From Chloroflexota bacterium (GTDB lineage Bacteria; Chloroflexota; UBA11872), in assembly GCA_022821645.1 (NCBI GenBank), contig JAJEDE010000015.1, forward strand, positions 124,001 to 188,000: a DNA stretch of 64,000 bases. Reading direction: 5' to 3'. Made by a program: the position numbers and the translations under genes. Below the pieces are notes generated by a model. The model made no database searches. It was not told the DNA's origin and saw only the letters and a program-made list of their open reading frames with translations. Within the stretch, counting starts at the first letter, position 1, and each line of letters opens with the position of its first letter. Of the stretch, positions 29,647 through 40,831 are shown one piece after another.

Positions 29647-30774
29647 ATGCGAGTCGCCGTGGACGCCGTGGCCGCCGGCTCCGGTCTGCTGCCCGGCGCC
29701 GGCCCCCTGCGCCACACCACGGTCAACCTCGTAACTGCGCTGGCCGACTTGGCGCCTCGCTCAACCTGGCACGTCTTCTGCCCCGCCTTTGCCGTGCTCG
29801 ACGAACTCTCCGGTCGCCCCAATGTCCCGATCCATCCGCTTCGCGCCGCCGTCCGCAATCGCCCCATCCGGATCCTCTATCAGCAGACCGCCTACGCCCA
29901 CGCCCTCCGTCGCGTCCGCCCAGACGTCACCCTGCACACCGTCAACATCGCGCCAGTCGCAGGTCCGCGGCCCCACGTCGTTATGCTCCGTTCCCTGCAG
30001 TGCTTCACCCACCCACACCAGTTCCACTGGCTGCGACGCCGCTACTTGCAGTCCGCGATCCGTCGCTCGCTGCTCGGCGCCGACCTCGTGGTCGCCGGAT
30101 CCTCAGCTTCCGCCGCCGCCGCGACTCGCTTGCTTGACCTGGATCCGACCCGCCTCCGCGTCATCCCCCACGGCTTGGCCCCGGACATCGCCAGCGCCCT
30201 CGACAAGCCGCTACCGGAACGCCAGACGCAACGTCCGTACCTGCTCGCCGTCTCCACCCTCTACGGCCACAAGAACTATCCACGCCTCTTGCAAGCCTTC
30301 GCCTCGATCCGCCGACGCAACGCGATTCCGCACGAACTGCACATCGCCGGCGCCGACGCCGATCTCACCGCCGCCGACCTGCGTCGCATGGCCGAGGATC
30401 TGGGCGTAGGCGACGCCGTCAAGCTCCTCGGCCCGGTCCCCCACGACCGCATCGGTCCCTTGTACCAACAGGCGGACGCCCTGGTCTACGTCTCCCTCGC
30501 CGAAACCTTCGGCCACCCGCCCCTCGAAGCCATGGCCTGCGGCTGCCCCGTCATCGCCTCCAACACGACCTCCCTGCCCGAAATCACCGGCGACGCGGCC
30601 GAGTTGGTCGACCCGACCGATGTGCAGGCCATCGCCTCAGCCATCGAACGCGTCGTCACGCAACCGCGCCGCCGCGCCGCCCTGGTAGCTCGCGGCAGGC
30701 AGCGTGCTCGTGATTTCACCTGGGCCCGCACCGCCGAACGACTGCTGGCGGTCCTCGAAGAGGTCGCCCGGTAG
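29647..30774 (+). CDS. Glycosyltransferase family 4 protein
   Basis: The 375-residue protein has the GT-B fold of GT4 enzymes. The N-terminal domain starts RVAVDAVAAGSGLLPGAGPL, a typical acceptor-side loop. The C-terminal domain has STLYGHKNYPRLLQAF (about residues 203-218) and the nucleotide-sugar site ETFGHPPLEAMACGCPVIAS (about 286-305), with the paired acidic residues of retaining GT4 enzymes, followed by LPEITGDAAELVDP. It probably adds a sugar, often mannose in this subgroup, to an envelope glycan. ATG at 29647 is preferred over an upstream GTG. No other glycan genes adjoin. Confidence 0.88.
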   Translation: MRVAVDAVAAGSGLLPGAGPLRHTTVNLVTALADLAPRSTWHVFCPAFAVLDELSGRPNVPIHPLRAAVRNRPIRILYQQTAYAHALRRVRPDVTLHTVNIAPVAGPRPHVVMLRSLQCFTHPHQFHWLRRRYLQSAIRRSLLGADLVVAGSSASAAAATRLLDLDPTRLRVIPHGLAPDIASALDKPLPERQTQRPYLLAVSTLYGHKNYPRLLQAFASIRRRNAIPHELHIAGADADLTAADLRRMAEDLGVGDAVKLLGPVPHDRIGPLYQQADALVYVSLAETFGHPPLEAMACGCPVIASNTTSLPEITGDAAELVDPTDVQAIASAIERVVTQPRRRAALVARGRQRARDFTWARTAERLLAVLEEVAR

Positions 30775-30783
30775 CCAGCGTCG

Positions 30784-31617
30784 TTAACCTCCCGAGCAAC
30801 CCCGCCGCTCAAGCTCCCCGGCCATCCGCATCGCCGCCTCAACCCGGTTCGGACCCTTCTTGTTGTAGAAGATCACGTAGCTGGCCGTCTCCGGCCCGTG
30901 CCGCGCCACAACCAGGTCCCCCAGTTCGCCGATCTCCGAGTCCGTGTAGACGTGCCCCGCCCGCAGCGCCCGGCGCTCGCGAGCCGAGACCTCGCCGGCA
31001 TCGTCACGTCCCATGAAGCGGTAGTAGGCAACGTTCGGCGCCGTCAGTTCTCGCACGGGTTCGGGCAGCCCGGCAGCCGCCGCCCGAGGCTCGTCGGAAA
31101 TCACCATGGCCAGGCCAAGCGCCCGCAGCAGCTCCGGCGTTTCGACACGACGTTCACCCTCCAGCCAGCTCGCGTGCCGGAATTCAATCGCAACCGGATC
31201 GTCACCCAATCCATCCCGCAATGCGGCCAGGTGCTCGTACGTCTCGGGTCGCGGGCGAACATTCGCGCCCAACTGCACCAGGAACCCGCCAAACTTCCCG
31301 GCCTCCCGCAGCGGCTGCACGCCTTCGTACTGGTTCTTGATGTACTCGGCGGCGAGCCGCGAATCCCGCGGCCGGTTCGCCACCGCCCGGTGCGCCTTCA
31401 CGAGGAACCTGAACGCCTCCGGCGTCTGCTGGGCCCACTGCGCGTAGACCGACGGTTCGATTCGCCGGTAGAAGCTGGCGTTCACTTCCACCACCCGCAG
31501 CCGCGACGCGTAGTACGCCAACCGCTCCCCCGCCTTCGTCCCCCGCGGATAGAACCCCGTGTGGTCCGACCAATTGGCCGTACCAACCCAAACGCGACCG
31601 GCGCCAGGCTCAGACAT
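30784..31617 (-). CDS. DUF72-family protein (YecE-like)
   Basis: The 277-residue protein matches DUF72, a TIM-barrel-like family of unknown activity. Seen motifs are GTANWSDH (about residues 12-19), FYPRGTKAGERLAYYASRLRVVEVNASFYR (split over about 22-51), FLVKAHRAV (about 71-79), KFGGFLVQLG (about 107-116) and VAIEFRHASW (about 142-151), then YYRFMGRDD near 203. Length and motif order are normal. It converges on the glycosyltransferase gene with a 9-base gap. Function cannot be stated. Confidence 0.88.
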   Translation of the reverse strand: MSEPGAGRVWVGTANWSDHTGFYPRGTKAGERLAYYASRLRVVEVNASFYRRIEPSVYAQWAQQTPEAFRFLVKAHRAVANRPRDSRLAAEYIKNQYEGVQPLREAGKFGGFLVQLGANVRPRPETYEHLAALRDGLGDDPVAIEFRHASWLEGERRVETPELLRALGLAMVISDEPRAAAAGLPEPVRELTAPNVAYYRFMGRDDAGEVSARERRALRAGHVYTDSEIGELGDLVVARHGPETASYVIFYNKKGPNRVEAAMRMAGELERRGCSGG

Positions 31618-31952
31618 CAGCGGGACTGTCTCCTCGGAGCGGCGTCACACGCCGCGCGTGCTCATGGGAAACCGCGCGGAGGAGTTTCCGACGGCGCGTC
31701 GGAGGAACGGCCGCCAGCCTTCGCCACCGGCCGTGGCGGCAGGGGGATGCCCACGGCCCTCAACAGCGCGTCCGGCTCTCGGCCGTCCGCGCGCGGCAAA
31801 GCCTTGGCGAGCGGGTTATTGGGGGTAACGCGCCGCCGGAACCTCCCTCACACGGTCCACTCACTGTACCGTACAAAAAGCGAACGTCAAGCCAGAACTC
31901 CGCCTCGGTCTCGCCGTTGCTACGATGCGGCACCAGCTTCAAGGTGAACCCC
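31618..31952. other. Intergenic region between divergent genes
   Basis: About 335 bases between the DUF72 gene and the epimerase gene, both starting outward. It must hold both promoters. A short palindrome TGTACCGTACA at 31865-31875 lies in a locally AT-richer part and could be an operator; this is a weak guess. No coding frame with family features was seen. Confidence 0.35.
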
Positions 31953-32819
31953 ATGGCCCGTCCCAAGGTTCTCGTCACCGGCGCCGCCGGCTACGTGGCG
32001 GCCCAGATGCTGCCCACCCTCCGCGAACGCTACGACTGCACCCTCATCGACGTCACCACCACCGACCGCAACGGCGGCGAGGTCCCCGGCGTCCAGGTCC
32101 GGAGCATGTTGGACGACCGCGAGACCCTGCGCCCCCTCTTCACCGGCTGCGATGCGGTCATCCACCTGGCCTTCATTCGCCACACCGAGGACGTCCGCGA
32201 GCACTTCGAAGGCGAGATGGAGAACATCCGCATGGCCTACAACGTCTTCCGGCTGTCGCTGGAAGAAAGCGTGCGCCGCGTCGTGATGGCCAGCTCAAAC
32301 CACGCCGCCGACTTCTACGAACACCTGCTGCGCAGCCGCGAGATGGACATGCTGCAAGCCACCAATGACATCCGTCCGCTCTCCGACAACTACTACGGCT
32401 GGGCCAAGGAGTCCTACGAGCACATGGGCTTCGTCTTTGCCACCGGCACGCTGGGCCGCAAGCTCCAGAACGTCCACATCCGCATCGGCGCCCCGCGCCA
32501 GCTCGACCCAACCGAACTGTCGGGCGACATCCAGGGCTATTCCGTCCGCCGCAACCTGGGCGCCTACATCAGCCCTCGCGACTTGACCCAGCTCTTCGTC
32601 AAGTCCATCGAAACCGAGAACATCGACAACGAGTGGGGCGTCCCCTGGCAGGTCTTCTACGGCATTTCCGACAACACCCGCTCCTTCTGGGGTCTTGAGA
32701 ACGCTCGCCGCGTGATCGGCTACGCGCCGGAGGATGATTCCGAGGTGACCTGGGCGCGCGAAGTGCACGACAACCTCACGTCCAAGGGCGTGGTCGGACG
32801 CGTCGGCCACGCGCCATGA
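31953..32819 (+). CDS. NAD-dependent epimerase/dehydratase (SDR) family protein
   Basis: The 288-residue product is an extended short-chain dehydrogenase. The nucleotide-binding motif is TGAAGYVA (about residues 9-16), and the catalytic Tyr and Lys are in YYGWAKESYE (about 147-156). A segment IHLAFIRHTEDVREHFEGE (about 70-88) replaces the canonical DxVxHLAA strand. Such enzymes act on nucleotide sugars or uronates. ATG at 31953 with AAGGTG upstream; an earlier ATG at 31917 has no support. The stop overlaps the start of the creatininase-family gene (ATGA), so the pair is probably co-translated and may share a catabolic pathway. Confidence 0.85.
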   Translation: MARPKVLVTGAAGYVAAQMLPTLRERYDCTLIDVTTTDRNGGEVPGVQVRSMLDDRETLRPLFTGCDAVIHLAFIRHTEDVREHFEGEMENIRMAYNVFRLSLEESVRRVVMASSNHAADFYEHLLRSREMDMLQATNDIRPLSDNYYGWAKESYEHMGFVFATGTLGRKLQNVHIRIGAPRQLDPTELSGDIQGYSVRRNLGAYISPRDLTQLFVKSIETENIDNEWGVPWQVFYGISDNTRSFWGLENARRVIGYAPEDDSEVTWAREVHDNLTSKGVVGRVGHAP

Positions 32820-33760
32820 GCATGGACCCGCCCGTGGAACGCCGCTGGGAACGCTGCCGTCCCCAGCAGATCTGGGACGCCCTCGCCGAGTTCCCCTGCG
32901 TCTATGTGCCGTCCGGACCTCTGGAATGGCACGGCCGCCAGAACCCGGTCGGCCTCGACGCCGTCAAGTCCGAGGCCATCTGCCGCCGCGCCGCCGAACG
33001 CACCGGCGGGCTGATCTATCCCACCGTCTTTCTCGGGGCCTGGGAGGTCCCGTGGCCGCTGGGCATGCCCGCGGCTCCCGACCTGATCCAGTCCAACACC
33101 CAGACCATCCTCGACTACTTGGCCCGCAACGGCGCAAAGGTCGTCATCTGGCTGGGCGGTCACGGCGGCAGCGAGGACTACCTGGCCTATCGCCGCGCCG
33201 CGCTAAACGCCATGCGGCAGTCCGACCTTCTGGTCCTCGCCGCCGTTGACGCACACCTTCTGAGCGACTTCGAGAAACCAATGGACCACGCGGCCGCCAT
33301 CGAGACCTCCGTCATGATGTACCTCGAACCCGAAACCGTGGACCTAACCGCCCTCGATCCGGCCCCCGACAAGTGGCCCGAAGGCGTTGGCGGCGACGAC
33401 CCGCGCACCCACGCCAGCCACGAAAAAGGCCGGCACTACGCCGAGACCCTGATCGACCGCATCACCGATGCCGCCCGTCGCCTCGTGGCGCTGGACGACC
33501 CCGTCGAGCGCCGCAAACACCGCCAGTGCGTCGCGCAACAGGTGACCCTGGACGACATGGTCGTGTACTGGCGCGCCTACCTGGCCTCGGCCGATTCGCC
33601 CGGCAAGACACCGGACGAGTCCTGGAACGAGCACCTCGAGGCATTCCGCGTGGGCGATTACGACCGTGCCCTGCAGGCCGGCGGCAAGTCGATCGAAGCC
33701 GCGCGCCAAGCCACCGCCGGCCGCCGCCCTGCCGGTCGTGAAGGCGAACGCTACGTCTGA
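32816..33760 (+). CDS. Creatininase-family metal amidohydrolase
   Basis: The 314-residue protein matches the creatininase/FAPy-deformylase-like family, which binds two divalent metals and hydrolyses cyclic or formyl amides. The first ligand motif is PLEWHGRQNPVGLDAV (about residues 35-50): the Glu, His and Asp are present, but the GPHLP of the family is GRQNP here. GGHGGSED (about 114-121) carries another ligand, and IETSVMMY follows. The C-terminus has about 60 extra residues after the core. It overlaps the upstream SDR gene by 4 bases, an arrangement that suggests a joint role. Substrate unknown. Confidence 0.83.
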   Translation: MSMDPPVERRWERCRPQQIWDALAEFPCVYVPSGPLEWHGRQNPVGLDAVKSEAICRRAAERTGGLIYPTVFLGAWEVPWPLGMPAAPDLIQSNTQTILDYLARNGAKVVIWLGGHGGSEDYLAYRRAALNAMRQSDLLVLAAVDAHLLSDFEKPMDHAAAIETSVMMYLEPETVDLTALDPAPDKWPEGVGGDDPRTHASHEKGRHYAETLIDRITDAARRLVALDDPVERRKHRQCVAQQVTLDDMVVYWRAYLASADSPGKTPDESWNEHLEAFRVGDYDRALQAGGKSIEAARQATAGRRPAGREGERYV

Positions 33761-33895
33761 TATCCCCACAGGCGGGTCCGGTCGAATAAGATAGGGTCGC
33801 CCAAAAGAGGCGATACCGCACCGACCCAAACATCCCGGCCCGCTCTAGCCGCGCGCCGCACTGTCGACACCGACCAAGGGAGCCACACGACCGCC

Positions 33896-35494
<1,599 letters not shown>

Positions 35495-35610
35495 ACGGGG
35501 CAGGCCTGCGCCCGGCAGAAGCCCCAACGCGGCGACGGGATGAGTCGTTGGTTTGAGTGATTCGCGGTGCGTCTGTCTTCGGTCAACCCGTCGCCAGGCA
35601 GCGCTCGCGC

Positions 35611-36630
35611 TCACCCTGCGTCCAGGACGACTCCGGACAGGACGCTCACGAGCCACCCGCTATGGGCCAAACCTCGGTCCAGGTTGAAGTCGAACCCCGC
35701 CGCAATGGCGGGTGCGGCCGGGAAGTCACTCCTGGAGCCTACGACTTCCGGAATTATGGTCTCGATCAGGGCCAGGGCAGTCACGCCGACGCCCAGCACC
35801 CCGGTTACCAGACCGGTGGTGAGCAGCTTCCGGCCGCGGTCCAGGGTGTGCCATCCCCGGTGGAGGAACAGGATCCCGTAGATCAAGCAGAGCCCGCCCA
35901 CCGCAAATACGCCATACGCGTTAATGTTCATCGGCAGATCCTGAAGGGTCGGAGGATCCAGACCGTCGCGACCGCTCACGATGACCAGTGCGACCACGCT
36001 GAAGCCCACCAGTCCCGAGAGCGTTAGACCAAAGAGGATCAGCGAGCCCACTGTCCGGCCGGGACTCAACCCGAGCGCTTGGCGAACGGCCACGAAAGTT
36101 GCGACCAGCACCCAGACCTCGGTCCCTGCCTCAACGCTCCAGACGAGCGTCCGTACCAGCGACGACGGGAGCACCTCAGCGCCGAAGACTGGCAGGATGA
36201 CTTCCACCAAAGCGAAGGTCGCTAGACGGAACACCGCCGGCGTCTGCGCAAAGGCCAGGGCTCGCGCAAGCGCCCAGAAACTGCACGCCTGGCTGGTCGG
36301 CGCCGCGAGGAGCGTACCGATGGTCCACAGGCCGAGAGTCCAGGCCAGCCACGCGCACACGTGGGCGACTGCGTTGAGTCCAATACTCGGGATTGCGAAC
36401 GGCGCAACCACGCCGCCGACAATGGCCGTGGCTTCGGACTCTGCGGTTTGCAACGTGTGGATGGAGAGCGTGCCCCAGGAGAGACTGGAGGCAACAGCCG
36501 TGATCAGGATGATGACCACCGCCTGCCGTGTGCTACCGCTGGCGGCCGCGACCTCGCGGTACAGAGCCGGGTCTAGCCGCAGGGCGCGGACGAATCGGGT
36601 ACCAAGACCGTCGCGACCGCCGCTATCCAC
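35611..36630 (-). CDS. Yip1-like membrane protein, array member A
   Basis: This 339-residue protein has an N-terminal tail with FVRALRLDPALYREVAAASG (about residues 13-32) and about six hydrophobic helices. The segment FWALARALAFAQTP (about 117-130) matches the ARxLAFAQ[TA]P pattern shared by the array and resembles the RVLxYAxAP helix of Yip1-domain proteins. It ends with the shared motif GFDFNL (about 312-317). It is longer than the other members, with an extra loop and helix near 225-285. A GTG at 36630 is the start. Function unknown; Yip1-like proteins in bacteria are uncharacterised integral membrane proteins. Confidence 0.75.
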   Translation of the reverse strand: MDSGGRDGLGTRFVRALRLDPALYREVAAASGSTRQAVVIILITAVASSLSWGTLSIHTLQTAESEATAIVGGVVAPFAIPSIGLNAVAHVCAWLAWTLGLWTIGTLLAAPTSQACSFWALARALAFAQTPAVFRLATFALVEVILPVFGAEVLPSSLVRTLVWSVEAGTEVWVLVATFVAVRQALGLSPGRTVGSLILFGLTLSGLVGFSVVALVIVSGRDGLDPPTLQDLPMNINAYGVFAVGGLCLIYGILFLHRGWHTLDRGRKLLTTGLVTGVLGVGVTALALIETIIPEVVGSRSDFPAAPAIAAGFDFNLDRGLAHSGWLVSVLSGVVLDAG

Positions 36631-36695
36631 GAAAGTCCACGTCCTTCTCGTGCAATCCGTCGATCATCGACCCGTCGCCGGCTAGCAGACGAACG

Positions 36696-37574
36696 TCAAG
36701 GTGAGCCGGCGAGCATGTCGACGGTGCGGTAGAACGACATAAGGTTCAGACGAAAATTAAGATTAAAGTCAAGGCCAAAGGCGGCAGATTGTGCGCCGCT
36801 GGACACAACCGACGGTGGAGCCGTGCCGCCGGACTCGGGTGCGTTTGGTGCCGACCACCACCACCATGCGGAATCGAGAAAGGCAGGCTCGGTGCCAATC
36901 GCCACGGCGATCACGGTCACGAGGACCAACACGAAACCCAGCGCTAGCGCGACAAAGGCGCCCACAGTGATGAGCGCACCCAGAGCCCGGCCGCTGCTCA
37001 GCCCCAGTACTTCGCGAACGGCCTGATAAGTTCCGATGAGCACCAGGACGAGGAACGCTGACCGAGCAATATCTGCAAAGAGGCCGAGAAGGATTCCTAT
37101 GCCCACGAGCCCTGCGGGTGCCAGAAATAGCCAACCCACAACGGCGAGGACGGCGACCAGCCCACCGACAATGGCCGGCGTCTGCGCAAACGCGAGTGCC
37201 CGGGCGACCTGTCGGAGACCCGGTGACTGGCCACCCGCCGCGGTCCAGCGCTTGCCGATCGCCCACAGACCAGTGGCCCAGATTGGCCAGGCGGCTATGT
37301 GGGCGATGATGATGGATCCGGCCAGACCAGTCGCTACGTCCTTAACGACCCCTCGGCTCTCGTGGACGTCTGACCAACCAAACCAGGTATTCGTCCAGTA
37401 GGTGGCGATCGACGTTCCATGGAATAGCCCCGTGCTCACGGCCGCAAGCAGCAGCACCAACGCCGCCTGCCAGGTGCTGCCGCCGGGGGCCGACACTTCT
37501 CGGTAAATCGTCGGGTCCAGGCGCAGGGCGCGGAGCATTTGACCGCCAAGAGAGCTGGTTGCCCGTGCGTTCAT
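36696..37574 (-). CDS. Yip1-like membrane protein, array member B
   Basis: This 292-residue member starts MLRALRLDPTIYREVSAPGGSTWQ at about residue 13 onward and has about six membrane helices. The family helix is LRQVARALAFAQTP (about 121-134), followed later by AVREVLGLSSGRALGALI (about 185-202) and the C-terminal LDFNLNF (about 269-275). ATG at 37574. It is divergent from the lactonase-like gene, with about 157 bases between starts, and reads towards member A after a 65-base gap, so A and B may be one operon. Confidence 0.75.
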   Translation of the reverse strand: MNARATSSLGGQMLRALRLDPTIYREVSAPGGSTWQAALVLLLAAVSTGLFHGTSIATYWTNTWFGWSDVHESRGVVKDVATGLAGSIIIAHIAAWPIWATGLWAIGKRWTAAGGQSPGLRQVARALAFAQTPAIVGGLVAVLAVVGWLFLAPAGLVGIGILLGLFADIARSAFLVLVLIGTYQAVREVLGLSSGRALGALITVGAFVALALGFVLVLVTVIAVAIGTEPAFLDSAWWWWSAPNAPESGGTAPPSVVSSGAQSAAFGLDFNLNFRLNLMSFYRTVDMLAGSP

Positions 37575-37731
37575 CGCGTCTTCTCGCGGCTTCCGGCGCA
37601 GACTCGGCGCGAGTATCGCACCCGGAGTCAGATCGGCTGCCTACCGGGAAGCCGTCTTTCGGCCGCATGTTTGACAAGTCGTCGCGGTTTGATTCCAATA
37701 CCGAGGCCGGAGTTCTATCGGCGGCGCCCCT

Positions 37732-38793
37732 ATGTCCAACCAGTACCTGGCCTTCATCGGCACCTACACCACCGGTGCCAGCGAAGGCATTTACACCTAT
37801 CGGTTCGATGCGGGTACCGGCGCGCTCGAGCGCCTGAGCGTTATCGGCGGCATTTCCAATCCGTCGTGGGTGGAGGTCTCGCCGTCAGGCCGGAATCTCT
37901 ACGCCGTCGGTGAGGAATCGCATGGCGTCATCAAGGCCTACGCCATCGACCCTTCCACCGGCGCCCTGACCTACCTGAACGAGCAACTCACGGGCGGCGA
38001 GGTTCCCTGCCACATCAGCGTGGATCCCACGGAGTCGTATGCGCTATTGGCCAACTACGGCAGCGGCAGCGTGGCCATGCTGCCGATCCAGGCGGACGGA
38101 AGCCTGGCTCCGCTGACCGGTTTCGTTCAGCACCAGGGATCCAGCATCCACCCCGTGCGTCAGACCGGGCCGCACGCCCACTCGATCATTCTGGACGCCG
38201 ACAACGGCCGCGCCTTCGCCCCCGACCTCGGCATCGACAAGCTCCTCGTCTATGACCTCGATCTGGACAACGGCACGCTGGCGCCCCACCACGTCCCCTG
38301 GGTCCGCACCCCGGCCGGTGCCGGACCACGGCACTTCGACATCCACCCCAACGGCCAATACGCCTACCTCATCAACGAACTTGCGTCCTCCATCACCGTC
38401 CTGCGCTATTACGCGGACCTGGGCGTGTTCGGCGAAATCGAGACCGTCAGCACCCTGCCCGACGACTTCGACGGCGAGACCACCTGCGCCGACATCCACG
38501 TCGCGCCCTCGGGCAAGTTCGTCTACGGCTCCAACCGCGGCCACGACAGCATCGCCATGTTCGCCATCGACCAGGCCACCGGCCGCCTCACCAGCCTCGG
38601 CCATGAGTCCACCCAGGGCCAAACCCCCCGCAACTTCGCCATCGACCCCTCCGGCACCTGGCTCCTCGCCGCCAACCAGGACACCAGCACCATCGTCACC
38701 TTCCGCATCGACTCCCAAACCGGACACCTCCACCCCACCGGCCAGGTAACCAACATCCCCAACCCCGTCTGCATCAAGCTCCTGCCGGTCTGA
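37732..38793 (+). CDS. Lactonase-like seven-bladed beta-propeller protein (YbhE/Pgl family)
   Basis: The 353-residue product belongs to the lactonase family related to 6-phosphogluconolactonase YbhE. Repeating blade motifs are seen: NPSWVEVSPSGRNLYAVGE (about residues 43-61), CHISVDPTESYALLANYGSGS (about 93-113), HSIILDADNGRAFAPDLGID (about 148-167), GPRHFDIHPNGQYAYLINE (about 196-214), TCADIHVAPSGKFVYGSNRG (about 250-269) and RNFAIDPSGTWLLAANQD (about 300-317). It could hydrolyse a sugar lactone; in this context, without pentose phosphate genes, that is unproven. Two decayed copies of its 3' end follow further along the array. Confidence 0.88.
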   Translation: MSNQYLAFIGTYTTGASEGIYTYRFDAGTGALERLSVIGGISNPSWVEVSPSGRNLYAVGEESHGVIKAYAIDPSTGALTYLNEQLTGGEVPCHISVDPTESYALLANYGSGSVAMLPIQADGSLAPLTGFVQHQGSSIHPVRQTGPHAHSIILDADNGRAFAPDLGIDKLLVYDLDLDNGTLAPHHVPWVRTPAGAGPRHFDIHPNGQYAYLINELASSITVLRYYADLGVFGEIETVSTLPDDFDGETTCADIHVAPSGKFVYGSNRGHDSIAMFAIDQATGRLTSLGHESTQGQTPRNFAIDPSGTWLLAANQDTSTIVTFRIDSQTGHLHPTGQVTNIPNPVCIKLLPV

Positions 38794-38979
38794 ACATCGC
38801 AAGGATCGGTCGGATTGGCGTCTATGTTCGAGATGCGCGGCTTATTGACCCGTTCTTCAACTCGCTGACCGTTGGCGGGTAGAACAGGCTCGGACTAGAC
38901 CTCGGTCTGACATACAGGCGCTGAGCACAGCCCTGACTCGTAGATGCAGCACCCGGCCGAGAAAGACACGGAGGGGTTG

Positions 38980-39912
38980 CTACGACCCACCAGCGAAAAC
39001 CCGCATGAAGCCGTCGATGAGTCCAAGGTTGAAGTCGAAACTAAGGGCTACGGGCAAGGCATGCTCAATCGAAAAGGTGGCCAGGGGTCCGGATCCGCCG
39101 ATTCCAAGGAATGAACCACTTGAAAGCGCCGGATTGAACGTCCAAGGTGGCGAAGGGACGGCGAGCGCAATCGCCGTTGCCAAAACACCCAGGAGCACGG
39201 CGACGGCGACACCGGCGGCCAGCATCGCGCCAAGCGTTCGGCCATTGCTCAGGCCCAGCGACTCGCGAACGGCAAGATAGGTCCCGATCAGCACCCACCC
39301 GGCGATTAACGACCGGAAGCCGGAGTCGAGTGACGGCGGAAGTTGCCAGGCCACAAAACCCCAGCGTGCGATATCGGTCGCAGGATCGGTGGCCAGGCCG
39401 ATGATCGGTACGAAGGCGCGAACGAAAACCGGCGTGAGAATGAGAAACAGGCCCGGCGCCTGCGCAAACGCAAGGCTGCGTGCGACTGACCCGAACCGTG
39501 GCGTCTGACCGCCGGCTGACACCAGACGCCCGCCAATGATCCACAGCGCCGCGGCCCACACGGGCCAGGCTGCCAGGTGCACGGCGGCGTGTAGCGCGGC
39601 GATGGGCAGCGTTTCGTCCACAAACGTGTACCACAGGAGGAGCTCGGTTCGACGTTCAAATGGCGCGACTCTCAACATGGAGAGCAAGGTCCGGCCGCTT
39701 TCGCCAAGACCCGCGCCGACCGCCGCAAGCATCACGATGAGCACCGCCTGCCGCGTGCTGGCGCCGGGTGCCGATACCTCGCGGTAGAGGTCTGAATCCA
39801 GGCTCAGAGCGCGAATCGTTCGACGAAGAAAACCGCCGCCGCTTCGTGTCTGCACGGTCGGCTCCGCTCGGTGCCGGGAGTCCTCCCCAGCGGGGTGATC
39901 GGTGTTATCCAC
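38980..39912 (-). CDS. Yip1-like membrane protein, array member C
   Basis: This 310-residue member has a 30-residue polar head, then TIRALSLDSDLYREVSAPGA (about 32-51), about six helices, the family pattern SVARSLAFAQAP, VRESLGLSNGRTLGAML and the ending SFDFNLGL. Shared with F but no other member are ALWIIGGRL and the late IPSPP-like/FLGxGGxGP segments (here VPSPPW and FLGIGGSGP), so C and F are sister copies. A GTG at 39912 overlaps the end of D by 8 bases; a TTG at 39918 would give 14, matching the F/G overlap. Probably co-transcribed with D. Confidence 0.75.
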   Translation of the reverse strand: MDNTDHPAGEDSRHRAEPTVQTRSGGGFLRRTIRALSLDSDLYREVSAPGASTRQAVLIVMLAAVGAGLGESGRTLLSMLRVAPFERRTELLLWYTFVDETLPIAALHAAVHLAAWPVWAAALWIIGGRLVSAGGQTPRFGSVARSLAFAQAPGLFLILTPVFVRAFVPIIGLATDPATDIARWGFVAWQLPPSLDSGFRSLIAGWVLIGTYLAVRESLGLSNGRTLGAMLAAGVAVAVLLGVLATAIALAVPSPPWTFNPALSSGSFLGIGGSGPLATFSIEHALPVALSFDFNLGLIDGFMRVFAGGS

Positions 39913-40696
39913 TGACAAATGGAATGAGACGGAACAGATAGCCCATCACCGCGCTGCCGAAGTCAAGGCCCAGATTGAAGTCAGACCCCGACGCAACGTC
40001 AAAGCCGGAGGGAGTCCCACGCCAATAGGCGGTTGCGTAGTCGAGGTTCCCGCCGCGAGCTACCGAGGTGACCGCGGCCCCCACCAGCACCGCGACGATG
40101 CCGGCTCCAACGCCGGCGCCGCACAAGGTGACCAGGGTGCGGCCGTTGCGTAGTCCCAAGACCTCGCGCGTAGCCAGAAAGGTCCCTATGAGGACCCAGA
40201 CGGCGACCACGCTCCAAACACTGGAGGCCAGCAGCCCCAAAGGTGCTTCGCCCACGCCGTCGGGGTCGACGCGTCCGAGCCAAAAGGCTCCCGCCATGAT
40301 CGGAATCACGACCACAGACGCGACGGGCGTCTGCGCGAATGCCAGGACACGGGCGACAGCCCGAAATCCCGGCGCCCGGTCGGATCGGGTCATGCGCCGA
40401 CCAATGGCCCAGACTCCGGCCGCCCACACCGGCCAGGCCATTACCTGCGCAACGGCGCTAAACAGGACCATGACGTCTACCTCGGCCATCGGCGAGTCCA
40501 TGCCCACGAGCGCTGGTTCGTTCCGTTCAATGAAATGAAATGTCCTGGCGCCCCATGCAATTCCTGAAGCTGCGGAAGTGAGGACAACAATCAGTACGGC
40601 TTGATAAGTACTGTTATCTGCGGTGGCGACTTCCCGATACAGCGTCGGATCCAGCCTCAGGGCCCGATACAGCCTGCTGATGAAGCTGTCCTCCAT
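39905..40696 (-). CDS. Yip1-like membrane protein, array member D
   Basis: The 263-residue product starts MEDSFISRLYRALRLDPTLYR and has about five or six helices. The family helix is AVARVLAFAQTP (about 107-118). GAFWLGRVDPDGVGEAPLGL (about 132-151) is nearly identical in G and absent from the others, which makes D and G sister copies. It ends with SDFNLGLDFGSAVMGYL. ATG at 40696. Its stop is inside the start of C. Note that the bases upstream (near 40730-40745) resemble those upstream of member E, so D and E may share a promoter element. Confidence 0.75.
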   Translation of the reverse strand: MEDSFISRLYRALRLDPTLYREVATADNSTYQAVLIVVLTSAASGIAWGARTFHFIERNEPALVGMDSPMAEVDVMVLFSAVAQVMAWPVWAAGVWAIGRRMTRSDRAPGFRAVARVLAFAQTPVASVVVIPIMAGAFWLGRVDPDGVGEAPLGLLASSVWSVVAVWVLIGTFLATREVLGLRNGRTLVTLCGAGVGAGIVAVLVGAAVTSVARGGNLDYATAYWRGTPSGFDVASGSDFNLGLDFGSAVMGYLFRLIPFVSG

Positions 40697-40831
40697 CGCC
40701 CGTCTGCCTCGCTCCCGCGCCGCCTCTGCCGGTCAGTCTGTCACGCGCGGACCTCCGATGCCGCGTTGCCTCACCGATCCTCTGGACCCCGCCAACGAAG
40801 TTGAATTTGATCGATTCGCTCCGGGCGCTAA

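Noticed and set aside
35501-35520. GCAGGCCTGC palindrome after pckA as a terminator
   Set aside because: The stem is short, has no loop and is not followed by a T-run.
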